Shown: piece by piece, positions 9,449-17,978 of the stretch
How the letters are laid out: each line of letters begins with the position of its first letter
How positions within the stretch are numbered: the first letter of the stretch is position 1
Assembly (NCBI RefSeq): GCF_007833635.1
Contig: NZ_CP031125.1
Coordinates: 434,001 to 498,000 of the forward strand
Reading direction: 5' to 3'
Length of the DNA stretch: 64,000 bases
Source of the DNA: Candidatus Pelagibacter sp. FZCC0015
GTDB taxonomy: Bacteria; Pseudomonadota; Alphaproteobacteria; Pelagibacterales; Pelagibacteraceae
Notes under the pieces: generated by a model
The model's database searches: none
What the model was told of the DNA's origin: nothing
Seen by the model: the letters and a program-made list of their open reading frames with translations, nothing else
Program-made: the position numbers and the translations under genes

Positions 9449-12400
9449 TTATAATTTCGTTGGCATTGGTTTGTTACTGTCAATATTATACTTCTTCATT
9501 GCATCTTTTGCATATTTAGAAGTTATAAGCTGTTCTTTTGCCAAAATACTTAAACCGTAAGCAACCAAATGTTCTTTATCTACCTCAAAAAATTTTCTTA
9601 AATTTTTTCTTGTATCACTTCTTCCAAAACCATCTGCTCCTAATGAATAAAAACTTTTAGTAGTATAAGATCTGATTTGATCTGAATTCATTCTCATATA
9701 ATCAGATGCAGCCATAATTGGACCCTCTGTTTGGCCTAGGCATTGCTCTACATAAGATTTTTTGGGTTCTTTATCAGGATTTAAAAGATTATATCTTTCT
9801 ACCTCCATCCCATCTTTTCTTAATTCATTAAAACTTGTTACACTCCAAATCTCGCTGTCAATTTGATAATCATTTTGCAAAATCTCTGCAGCAGACATCA
9901 TTTCCCTTAAGATTGTTCCTGATCCTAAAAGTTGGATTTTAGTTTTTTTGTATTTGTTAAATTCTTTTATTTTATACATACCCTTTAAAATGCCTTCCTC
10001 ACAATTTTTATCTTTCGGCATTTCTGGATGTGTGTAATTTTCATTCATTGTTGTAATATAATAAAAAACATTCTCATTTTTCTCATGCATTCTTCTTAGA
10101 CCTTCTCGAAAAATTACAGCTAATTCATAGTGAAATGTAGGATCATAAGTTACACAATTTGGAATAGTTGATGCAATTAAATGACTATGTCCATCCTGGT
10201 GTTGTAAGCCTTCTCCAGCTAATGTTGTTCTTCCAGCTGTTGCACCTACCAAAAATCCTCTAGCCTGACTATCCCCAGCTGCCCAAGCTAGATCTCCTAT
10301 TCTTTGGAAACCAAACATTGAATAAAAAATATAAATTGGGATCATTTCGATATCATGATTAGTATATGCAGTGGCAGCAGCAATCCATGAAGACATAGCA
10401 CCTGCCTCATTGATACCTTCTTCTAAAACTTGACCACTTTTATCTTCTCTATAAGAACTTAATTGAGCAGCATCCTCGGGTTCATATTTTTGCCCCTCAT
10501 GTGCATAAATTCCAATTTTTTGGAAAAAACCTTCCATGCCAAACGTTCTGGCTTCATCAGGAATAATTGGAACTAATCTTGGAGATATATTTTTATCTCT
10601 TAATAAATTAGTTAGCATTCTCACAAGTGCCATTGTAGTAGACATTTCTTTTTCACCAGTCGATACTTTCATAAAATCAAAAATATCTTTGGTTGGTGCT
10701 TTTATTGGTTTTGCAAATGTAGATCGTTCAGGTAAAAATCCACCTAATTTAATTCTTCTTTCTTTGATGTATTTTATTTCAGGCGATTTTTCATCGGGCT
10801 TAAAATATTCAATATTTTTTACCTGTTGATCTGTTAAAGGAACATCAAATCGATCTCGATAATACATCAAGTCATCAACATCTAATTTTTTAGTTTGGTG
10901 AGTAGTATTCACGCTTTCACCAGATTTTCCCATTCCATAACCTTTAATAGTTTTAGCAATAATTACAGTTGGACTTCCTTGATTTTTAGTTGCTTTATCA
11001 TATGCAGCAAAAACTTTATGAGGATCATGTCCACCTCTATTTAGCCGCCATATATCTTTATCCGACATGCTTGAAACTAATTCTAATGTTTCAGGAGATT
11101 TTCCAAAAAACTTTTCTCTCACATAAGCACCATCTCTTGCCTTCATTGCTTGATACTCTCCATCTACTGTCTCATTCATAATTTTTACTAATTGACCAGT
11201 TTTATCGTTAGCTATCAATGAGTCCCAATACGATCCCCAAATAACTTTAATTACATTCCAACCAGCTCCTCTAAAACTTCCTTCAAGTTCTTGAATAATT
11301 TTTCCATTACCTCTAACCGGACCGTCCAATCTTTGAAGATTACAATTAACTACAAAAATTAAATTATCTAAATTCTCTCTTGCAGCTAGCCCAATTGCTC
11401 CCATCGACTCTGGTTCATCCATTTCTCCATCACCTAAAAAGGCCCATACTTTTCTTCCTTCATCTTTAATCAAACCTCTATTGATTAAATATTTCATGTA
11501 TCTAGCTTGATATATAGCAAGCATGGGACCTAGCCCCATAGATACGGTGGGAAATTGCCAAAATTTTGGCATTAACCAAGGATGTGGATATGAAGAAAGA
11601 CCACCAGGCTTTACCTCTTGTCTAAAACTATCTAATTGTTTTTCATTTAATCTGCCTTCTAAAAATGCCCTTGCATACATTCCAGGAGCACTATGCCCTT
11701 GAAAATAAATTAAATCTCCACCAAATTTATTATTTTTTGCTCTCCAAAAATGGTTCATACCGACATCGTATAATGTTGCAGCAGATGCAAATGTACCAAT
11801 GTGTCCACCAAGCTCAGGGTGTTTTTTATTTGCTCGAACTACCATTGCTGCTGCATTCCATCTAATTAACGATCTAATTCTTCTTTCAATATTTTGATCA
11901 CCACTAGACTTTACTTCAGCCTCCGGGGGTATTGTATTTATGTAAGGTGTATTTTGAGTATAAGGAATATTTGCTCCTTCTCGATAAGCTTTGTTAATTA
12001 ATTCTTTAATTAAAAAATGGGCTCTTTGATTTCCATCTTTCGAAATAACTGCAGATAAAGACTCCAACCAATCTTGAGTTTCAAGTGGATCAATATCAGT
12101 CCCATTAACTACTTGTATTGTAGATTGTTTTTTCTCAATTATAGGTTCAGATATAATTTTTTTTTCCTCTTTTTTTTCAGCCATTGCTTCTTCGGCTTGT
12201 TTAATTATATTTTCTGTATCTTTTGGAAGAGTACTTTCTGATGATGTTTTTGATGATGATTTAAGATTAAGCAATAAATCACCTTTAGAAACTTTATCAC
12301 CAACTTTAACTGCTAAACTATCTACTTTTCCAGCAATTGTAGAAGGGATTTCAACGCTAGATTTGTCACTTTCAATTGTAACTATTGGATCATTTTCTTT

Positions 12401-12487
12401 AATTTGATCACCAGGTTTTACAAGTATCTCTATAACCTCAACATTTTCAAAGTCACCAATGTCAGGAACAAGTAATTTTTCGCTCAT
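9449..12487 (-). CDS. aceE: Pyruvate dehydrogenase E1, homodimeric type, with an N-terminal lipoyl domain
   Basis: E1 decarboxylates pyruvate and transfers acetyl to lipoyl groups. From about residue 130 onward this is an ordinary AceE. It has the ThDP-binding segment GDGEMDEPESMG...NLDNLIFVVNCN (~350-385), the HxxGH-type HIGTFASAATLYDVG region, and a C-terminal transketolase-like domain. The unusual part is residues 1-80, a complete lipoyl domain with Lys42 in IESDKSSVEIPS, closely similar to that of the adjacent aceF. A charged linker rich in Lys/Glu/Ser/Ile joins it to E1. The total of 1012 residues exceeds E. coli AceE (887) by about the size of this domain and linker. The frame is continuous, so this is a true fusion. 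Confidence 0.95.
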   Translation of the reverse strand: MSEKLLVPDIGDFENVEVIEILVKPGDQIKENDPIVTIESDKSSVEIPSTIAGKVDSLAVKVGDKVSKGDLLLNLKSSSKTSSESTLPKDTENIIKQAEEAMAEKKEEKKIISEPIIEKKQSTIQVVNGTDIDPLETQDWLESLSAVISKDGNQRAHFLIKELINKAYREGANIPYTQNTPYINTIPPEAEVKSSGDQNIERRIRSLIRWNAAAMVVRANKKHPELGGHIGTFASAATLYDVGMNHFWRAKNNKFGGDLIYFQGHSAPGMYARAFLEGRLNEKQLDSFRQEVKPGGLSSYPHPWLMPKFWQFPTVSMGLGPMLAIYQARYMKYLINRGLIKDEGRKVWAFLGDGEMDEPESMGAIGLAARENLDNLIFVVNCNLQRLDGPVRGNGKIIQELEGSFRGAGWNVIKVIWGSYWDSLIANDKTGQLVKIMNETVDGEYQAMKARDGAYVREKFFGKSPETLELVSSMSDKDIWRLNRGGHDPHKVFAAYDKATKNQGSPTVIIAKTIKGYGMGKSGESVNTTHQTKKLDVDDLMYYRDRFDVPLTDQQVKNIEYFKPDEKSPEIKYIKERRIKLGGFLPERSTFAKPIKAPTKDIFDFMKVSTGEKEMSTTMALVRMLTNLLRDKNISPRLVPIIPDEARTFGMEGFFQKIGIYAHEGQKYEPEDAAQLSSYREDKSGQVLEEGINEAGAMSSWIAAATAYTNHDIEMIPIYIFYSMFGFQRIGDLAWAAGDSQARGFLVGATAGRTTLAGEGLQHQDGHSHLIASTIPNCVTYDPTFHYELAVIFREGLRRMHEKNENVFYYITTMNENYTHPEMPKDKNCEEGILKGMYKIKEFNKYKKTKIQLLGSGTILREMMSAAEILQNDYQIDSEIWSVTSFNELRKDGMEVERYNLLNPDKEPKKSYVEQCLGQTEGPIMAASDYMRMNSDQIRSYTTKSFYSLGADGFGRSDTRKNLRKFFEVDKEHLVAYGLSILAKEQLITSKYAKDAMKKYNIDSNKPMPTKL

Positions 12488-12615
12488 TTTTTAAAATGTT
12501 TTATATACCCAAAAAAACATTATTGAATTTTATTTTATCACATTAATAAGGTTTTTTCGTTAATCTTGTATTTTTATTGTACAAAAAATAAAAAAATAAA
12601 TGAATATTAAGCTTT

Positions 12616-13803
12616 TTAGCTTCTCTCAATACACATAGCTATTCCCATGCCACCACCAATACAGAGTGCCGCACAACCTTTTTTTTTATCTTGCTTGATC
12701 ATTTCATGGACAAGTGTAACCAAAATTCTTGCCCCAGAAGCTCCAATCGGATGACCCAAAGCAATTGCTCCTCCATTAACATTAACTTTTTGTTCAGGAA
12801 TTTTTAATTCTTTAATTACCGCAATACTTTGTGCTGCAAAGGCCTCATTAATTTCAAATAAATCTACTTCATCTATTTTCCAATTCGCTTTAGATAAAGC
12901 TTCTTGAATTGAAGGTATAGGTCCTAGTCCCATTAATGAAGGCTCAACTCCACAAGTAGCCCAAGATACAATTTTAACTAATGACTCTAATGATTTTTTT
13001 TCTGCTTGCTCTCTAGACATTAATACTAAAGCCGCAGCACCATCATTTATTCCTGAGGAATTTCCAGGTGTCACAGTCCCGTTTTCTTTAAATACTGTTT
13101 TTAATTTTTTTAAGTCACCTATACTTAAATTTTCTCTAGGATGTTCATCTTTTTCAAAAAAAAATTTTTTATCACCATCTTCAATTTGTAATTTTATCAG
13201 CTCATCTTTAAATTTATTTTCGCTATAAGCTTTTTCAGTTTTTTTCTGGGAATTTAAAGAAAAATTATCTTGTTCATCTCTAGAAATTTTATATTTTTCA
13301 GCAACATTCTCAGCTGTAACGCCCATATGATAATCGTTAAATGAATCAAGCAGACCATCTTTTATCATTGTGTCTACTAATTTGTTCTCAGAAAATTTTT
13401 GATCTTCTCTATAATAAATTGCATGATTTGCTCTAGACATATTTTCTTGACCACCTGCAATGACTATTTTATTTTCTCCTAAACTTATTGATTGATATCC
13501 CGAAACAACAGATCTTAATCCAGATCCACAAACCTGATTAATAATATGAGCAGGTTTAGAAACCGGTACTCCAGCACCAATTGAAGCTTGCCTAGCAGGA
13601 TTTTGACCAAGTCCAGAAGTTAAAACGTGCCCCATAATTACTTCATCAATCTCTTCTAAATCTAATTTTGATTTATAAATTGCTTCTTTAATTGCAATTG
13701 ATCCTAATTTTGATGCGCTAAGATTTTTTAAAGACCCTTTGTATCTTCCAATAGGAGTTCTTAGTGCTGAAGTTATTACAACATCCTTGGAGTTTTTGCT
13801 CAT
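12616..13803 (-). CDS. Acetyl-CoA C-acetyltransferase (thiolase)
   Basis: This type II thiolase condenses two acetyl-CoA to acetoacetyl-CoA or runs the reverse cleavage. All catalytic signatures are visible: nucleophile Cys92 in NQVCGSGLRS, NEAFA, His near 347 in GGAIALGHPIGASGARI, and Cys near 382 in CIGGGMGIAMCIE. The length of 395 residues is standard. No phaB or atoAD lies beside it. With acetoacetyl-CoA synthetase a few genes away, a role in ketone-body use (acetoacetate to acetyl-CoA) is a reasonable inference. It is about 130 bases upstream of aceE on the same strand and probably has its own transcription start. Confidence 0.93.
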   Translation of the reverse strand: MSKNSKDVVITSALRTPIGRYKGSLKNLSASKLGSIAIKEAIYKSKLDLEEIDEVIMGHVLTSGLGQNPARQASIGAGVPVSKPAHIINQVCGSGLRSVVSGYQSISLGENKIVIAGGQENMSRANHAIYYREDQKFSENKLVDTMIKDGLLDSFNDYHMGVTAENVAEKYKISRDEQDNFSLNSQKKTEKAYSENKFKDELIKLQIEDGDKKFFFEKDEHPRENLSIGDLKKLKTVFKENGTVTPGNSSGINDGAAALVLMSREQAEKKSLESLVKIVSWATCGVEPSLMGLGPIPSIQEALSKANWKIDEVDLFEINEAFAAQSIAVIKELKIPEQKVNVNGGAIALGHPIGASGARILVTLVHEMIKQDKKKGCAALCIGGGMGIAMCIERS

Positions 13804-13876
13804 AAAGTAATTAACATAATATTTTATAAGTTAAATTACATCAAAAACTTTGATATATGGGATATATTATTAAAAA

Positions 13877-13953
13877 GGACCGCTGGCCAAATTGGATAAG
13901 GCGCTCGGCTACGAACCGGGAGATTCCAGATTCGAGTTCTGGGCGGTCCACCA
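13877..13953 (+). tRNA. tRNA-Arg (anticodon ACG)
   Basis: A complete cloverleaf can be folded. The acceptor arms are GGACCGC and GCGGTCC, with discriminator A and an encoded CCA. The D arm is GCC/GGC, the anticodon stem CTCGG/CCGGG with loop CTACGAA, and the T arm CCAGA/TCTGG with TTCGAGT. The anticodon is ACG, the arginine tRNA whose A34 is normally deaminated to inosine to read CGN codons. It lies between thiolase (minus) and the small membrane peptide (plus), with an AT-rich 70-base upstream region. Confidence 0.97.
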
Positions 13954-13966
13954 AAAGGAAATAAAA

Positions 13967-14065
13967 ATGTTTAATTGGATTTTAAAAGCATCTTTACAAA
14001 AATCAGTAATTTATTTTTTTATAATTATTTTAATTATTTTATTAATTTTAACTTTTGTATTATAA
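13967..14065 (+). CDS. Predicted 32-residue single-pass membrane peptide
   Basis: The frame starts at ATG 13967 and ends at TAA 14063-14065. It is preceded by AAAGGA, a good Shine-Dalgarno match, at a suitable distance. The product starts MFNWILKASLQKS, a short amphipathic basic segment, and continues as an unbroken run of about 19 hydrophobic residues (Ile/Leu/Phe) to the C-terminus. It has no recognisable family. It lies 13 bases after the tRNA-Arg CCA end and 6 bases before the thioesterase start, so it would be read with that gene. The small size leaves real doubt; position and ribosome site are the support. Confidence 0.5.
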   Translation: MFNWILKASLQKSVIYFFIIILIILLILTFVL

Positions 14066-14071
14066 AAAATC

Positions 14072-14497
14072 ATGGGCAATGAATTTGAGCAAATAAGTAT
14101 TAAACCTGGATTCATGAAACACAATGGAGGTGTTTTATTTAGATCTATTTCAGAGAATGAATACGAATTTAAATCTATAATTAATGAAAATCATTTAAAT
14201 GCTGCAGGAATAACTCATGGAGGCTATTTATCTGCTTTAATAGATGCTGGAGCGGGAACAGCAGCACATAGAGCTGCAGATAATGCACCCTGTGTAACTA
14301 TTTCTTTAGATATAAAATTTATAGGTGCTTCAAAGGTTGGAGATGAAATTATTGGACATACAAAAATTTTAAAAAAAACAAATACTCTTATCTTTTTATT
14401 TTGTGAGCTAAAGTGTAATGATAAAATAATTACTTCTGCATCTGGAGTATGGAAAATTTTAAAAATAAAGCCCTCTAATTTAGGACCTGGTGGGTAA
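14072..14497 (+). CDS. PaaI/YdiI-like hotdog thioesterase
   Basis: The 141-residue hotdog-fold protein has the PaaI-family helix motif NAAGITHGGYLSALIDAGAGTAA at about residues 47-70, including the HGG turn. A beta segment TISLDIKFIGAS matches the second conserved block. Such proteins hydrolyse acyl-CoA thioesters, often of aromatic or medium-chain acids. The substrate cannot be read from sequence. The setting among thiolase and CoA-ligase genes fits a CoA-recycling or proofreading role, which is inference. Its stop lies 2 bases from that of the convergent TRAP permease gene. Confidence 0.85.
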   Translation: MGNEFEQISIKPGFMKHNGGVLFRSISENEYEFKSIINENHLNAAGITHGGYLSALIDAGAGTAAHRAADNAPCVTISLDIKFIGASKVGDEIIGHTKILKKTNTLIFLFCELKCNDKIITSASGVWKILKIKPSNLGPGG

Positions 14498-14499
14498 TT

Positions 14500-16821
14500 T
14501 TACTCTTTTCTTTTTAAGTTAAAATAGCCAAACACTAGTAAAAATAATATTGCTATAGGATAAACAATATTTTTTGATGGTCTATCTGAATTTTCAATTT
14601 TAAATTCACTTATATAGTCTCCCATTTCAAAACCGCTTTTTTTTGCTTCTCCATTCCATTTCAAATTATCAACAACAATTTTATCATCTTGTTTCGTTAA
14701 TGTAATTCCATAATCCTCTAAAGTAAATTTATCCTCAAAAGTATTTTTTGATATCACAAATAACTTATATCTTTCTCCATATAAACTAGGCCGTGTTATT
14801 TTAATTTGAATTTCTTTTGTTGAGTCTAATTTTATTAAATTAATTTTAGTAATTTGTTCATAATTATATTTTGGATAAAATTTATTTAAAACAAAATCAG
14901 GTGACAACAAAGAAATAGAAATAACTAAAAAAATAATTATTTCGTACCATTTAAGTTTATTAAAAAACCAGCCTTGTGTAGCTGATGTAAAAACTAAAAT
15001 CCCAATTAAAGAAGTTGTAATTACAATTAATCCATGCCAAATATTTTCAATACCAATAAGTAAAAGTTCATGATTAAATAAAAATACAATCGGCAAAATT
15101 CCTGTTCTTAAACTATACCAAAAAGCTTGCACTCCTGTTCTTAAAGGATCTCCACCAGATATTCCTGCGGCTGCATAAGAGGCAAGTCCTACAGGCGGCG
15201 TTACATCAGCCATTAAGCCAAAATAGAAGACAAATAAATGAACTGCAATTAACGGAAAAATAAAACCTGAGGCATTCCCAACATCCACTAAAACTGTCGC
15301 CATTAAAGAAGCAACAACAACATAATTTGCAGTTGTTGGTAAACCCATTCCTAAAAGTAAACACAAAATAATTGTTAAAAATAATAGAATAGTAACATTA
15401 TCTTTAGCTATAGATTCTATAACTATTATTAAATTTGTACTTAAACCTGTAGATCCAACAGCACCAACAATAATTCCTGCAGTTGCAATCGCTATACCAA
15501 CAGCAACCATATTTAAAGCGCCTTTTTCAAAACCAACTATTGTTTGATTAAACCATTCTTTAAGAGCATCCTTTTTAATTTCATTTTTAATTAACAAATT
15601 AATTAGATTTACTAAAACTAAAGTAATCGTTGCGTAAAAAATTGAGTATGAAGCGGTAAATCTTAAGTAAACCAAAGTATAAATTAAAACAAATATTGGA
15701 ATTAAAAAATGTACACCAGACAAAAATGTTTTCTTTAAATGAGGAACATCTGCATCATCCATTCCCTTAAGGTTTAATTTTAAAGCTTCTAAATGTGAAA
15801 TATAAAATAATGCTATATAAGAAATAATTGCTGGCAAAAAAGCATGTTTAACTATCTCAAAGTAAGTCACACCAATAAAACTTGCCATCACAAATGCTGC
15901 AGCTCCCATAACAGGTGGCATAATTTGACCATTTACAGAGGAAGAAACTTCAATAGCGCCAGCTTTTTCCTTCGAAAAACCAGTTTTTTTCATAATTGGA
16001 ATTGTAAATGTTCCAGTAGTAACTGTGTTTGCAATTGAAGATCCTGAAATTAATCCAGTCATACCGGAACCTAATATCGCAGCCTTTGCTGGTCCTCCTC
16101 GCATTTTTCCAACCATTGCAAAAGCAAGATCTAAAAAATATTTACCACCACCGGCGGTTTCGAGCAAAGCACCAAACAAAACGAATAAGAAAATAAAATC
16201 TACTGATACACCTATTGGAATTCCAAAAATTGCTTCTTGATCAAGCCACTGAAAACCTACAAGTCTATTTAATGATAAACCACCGTGTGAAATTATTTCA
16301 GGTGCATATCTTCCAAAATATGAAAACAACAAAAAACAACTAGCAATAATTACCAAAGGTAGGCCAATTGCTCTTCTGGTAGCTTCTAAAAGTATCAAAA
16401 TACCACATCCTCCTAAGATTAATTCTAATGGGAAATTAAATGTTTCTGTTATTCTAAGATTTAAAAGTACACCTCCTCTTTCAACTAACTGATCATAAAA
16501 AAAATAAATATAGAGGCACGATATCGCCCCCATAAAACTGATCAAAACATCAAAAAATGAAATTTTCTTACCTTTAGATATTGGATAAATTAAAAAAGCT
16601 AAAGTTAAAGCAAAACCTAAATGAATTGCCCTTGCTGGCAATCCTTTGAACATTCCAAAATTTAACATAAATGGAAATGGTGAAGCGTACCAAAGTTGAA
16701 ATAATGACCAAATAATTGCTATTGCTGAAACAATTTTCAAATGAAAACCAGTAATATTTCTAGTTGGTGATAAGTCCTCGCTTATTTTATTTTTAATTTT
16801 ACTGCTGATTGAGTCGCTCAT
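14500..16821 (-). CDS. TRAP transporter fused permease (TAXI type, 4TM+12TM)
   Basis: The 773-residue polytopic protein fuses the small (DctQ-like) and large (DctM-like) TRAP membrane subunits, the normal arrangement for TAXI-family systems. The DctM core has the glycine-rich ETAGGGKYFLDLAF...GSGMTGLISGSSIANTVTTGTFTIPIMKKTGF stretch (~220-280) and a second repeat with LGMGLPTTANYVVVASLM (~490). The last ~130 residues form a soluble domain flanked by hydrophobic segments, resembling the C-terminal extension of fused TRAP permeases. It imports an organic acid or amino acid with a sodium or proton gradient; the substrate is unknown. It lies downstream of its receptor gene, separated by a strong hairpin. 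Confidence 0.93.
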   Translation of the reverse strand: MSDSISSKIKNKISEDLSPTRNITGFHLKIVSAIAIIWSLFQLWYASPFPFMLNFGMFKGLPARAIHLGFALTLAFLIYPISKGKKISFFDVLISFMGAISCLYIYFFYDQLVERGGVLLNLRITETFNFPLELILGGCGILILLEATRRAIGLPLVIIASCFLLFSYFGRYAPEIISHGGLSLNRLVGFQWLDQEAIFGIPIGVSVDFIFLFVLFGALLETAGGGKYFLDLAFAMVGKMRGGPAKAAILGSGMTGLISGSSIANTVTTGTFTIPIMKKTGFSKEKAGAIEVSSSVNGQIMPPVMGAAAFVMASFIGVTYFEIVKHAFLPAIISYIALFYISHLEALKLNLKGMDDADVPHLKKTFLSGVHFLIPIFVLIYTLVYLRFTASYSIFYATITLVLVNLINLLIKNEIKKDALKEWFNQTIVGFEKGALNMVAVGIAIATAGIIVGAVGSTGLSTNLIIVIESIAKDNVTILLFLTIILCLLLGMGLPTTANYVVVASLMATVLVDVGNASGFIFPLIAVHLFVFYFGLMADVTPPVGLASYAAAGISGGDPLRTGVQAFWYSLRTGILPIVFLFNHELLLIGIENIWHGLIVITTSLIGILVFTSATQGWFFNKLKWYEIIIFLVISISLLSPDFVLNKFYPKYNYEQITKINLIKLDSTKEIQIKITRPSLYGERYKLFVISKNTFEDKFTLEDYGITLTKQDDKIVVDNLKWNGEAKKSGFEMGDYISEFKIENSDRPSKNIVYPIAILFLLVFGYFNLKRKE

Positions 16822-16840
16822 TAAAATTATTCATAACATA

Positions 16841-16875
16841 AAAAAAAGGCCCGGTAAAAATTACCAGGCCTTTTT
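16841..16875 (-). terminator. Hairpin terminator/attenuator between TAXI receptor and TRAP permease
   Basis: AAAAAGGCCCGGTAA and TTACCAGGCCTTTTT form a GC-rich stem with a short AAA loop and one mismatch, flanked by A and T runs, so it can act in either direction. Read on the minus strand it follows the receptor stop by about 17 bases and precedes the permease start by about 20. It probably ends most receptor transcripts while letting some continue, giving excess receptor over permease. Confidence 0.85.
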
Positions 16876-16892
16876 AATTAATAAAAATTGGA

Positions 16893-17897
16893 TTACATTA
16901 ACCCAGCTTCTTTATAGTATTTTATTGCTCCTGGATGTAATGGAGCAGATAAACCATCTTTAATCATGTTTTTCTTTTCCAAAAATCCAAATGCTGGATG
17001 TTGTTTTTTGAAATCATCAAAATTTTCCATTACAGCTTTTGTAACTAAATAAACAAGCTCTTCAGAAACATCTGCAGAAGTAACAACAGTAGCTTTTACA
17101 CCAAAAGTTGTAGCATCTTTTTTCTGACCTGTATAAGTTCCTTTAGGTATTACTGCCTGTGCATAATAATCTGCACCATCAATCAAACCTTGAACCTCAG
17201 AACCTGTTAAATTAATTGGAGATGCTTTAGCTGCACAAGTTGCTGCTTGTTCCATAGCACCATTTGGAAATCCAACTGAATAACCAAATGCATCTATTTT
17301 TCCGTCACATAGCGCTTTGACTTGTTCAGAAGATGTAAGTTCAGTTGTTGATTTAAAGAAACTGTTATCAACACCCATGGCTTTCATTAATTCTTCCATA
17401 GTTCCTCTTTGTCCTGAACCTGGGTTACCAATATTAACAACTTTTCCCTCTAAATCTGCAAAATCTTTAATTCTTGCTTTTTTTCTAGCCCAAATTTGAA
17501 AAGGCTCATTGTGAACTGAGAAAACTGCTCTCAAATTACTAAATTGTTTTCCTTCCCATTTACTAGATCCATTAACAGCATGATACTGCCAGTCTGATTG
17601 TGCAACTCCAAATTGGAATTCACCAGCTGCTATCTGACCAATATTGTAGTTTGATCCACCAGTTGATGGAGCAGTACATCTATAAGCTTTTTCTGTACCT
17701 TTTGATCTTCCATGCTCAGCACTGATTGCTGACTTATGAAGCATTTTACATATAGCATTCCCTGTTTGGAAATATACTCCTGTAGGTCCACCTGTTCCTA
17801 TCGTAAAGAACTCAGCTGATTTAGCAACAGTTGTTAAAGACAATGATGCAAATATAATCAGTAAAGCACTTGATAGAGATGTGATTATTTTTTTCAT
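16893..17897 (-). CDS. TAXI-family TRAP transporter solute-binding protein
   Basis: This is the periplasmic receptor for the adjacent fused TRAP permease. It has a clear signal peptide (MKKIITSLSSALLII..., cleavage after about residue 28 at AKSA) and the family's opening IGTGGPTGVYFQTGNAICKML. Later features are NIGNPGSGQRGTMEELMKAMG and FGYSVGFPNGAMEQAATC. Its 334 residues are normal. The start codon is preceded by a strong AGGGGG ribosome site, unusual in this window, consistent with high expression. TAXI proteins bind glutamate or other small acids in characterised cases; the ligand here is not known. Confidence 0.93.
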   Translation of the reverse strand: MKKIITSLSSALLIIFASLSLTTVAKSAEFFTIGTGGPTGVYFQTGNAICKMLHKSAISAEHGRSKGTEKAYRCTAPSTGGSNYNIGQIAAGEFQFGVAQSDWQYHAVNGSSKWEGKQFSNLRAVFSVHNEPFQIWARKKARIKDFADLEGKVVNIGNPGSGQRGTMEELMKAMGVDNSFFKSTTELTSSEQVKALCDGKIDAFGYSVGFPNGAMEQAATCAAKASPINLTGSEVQGLIDGADYYAQAVIPKGTYTGQKKDATTFGVKATVVTSADVSEELVYLVTKAVMENFDDFKKQHPAFGFLEKKNMIKDGLSAPLHPGAIKYYKEAGLM

Positions 17898-17978
17898 TAT
17901 TTTCCCCCTATATTTTTATGTCGTTATTTTTTAAAAGTTTATTCTAACAAAAAACAATCAAGGGTGTACAGAGTGAAT

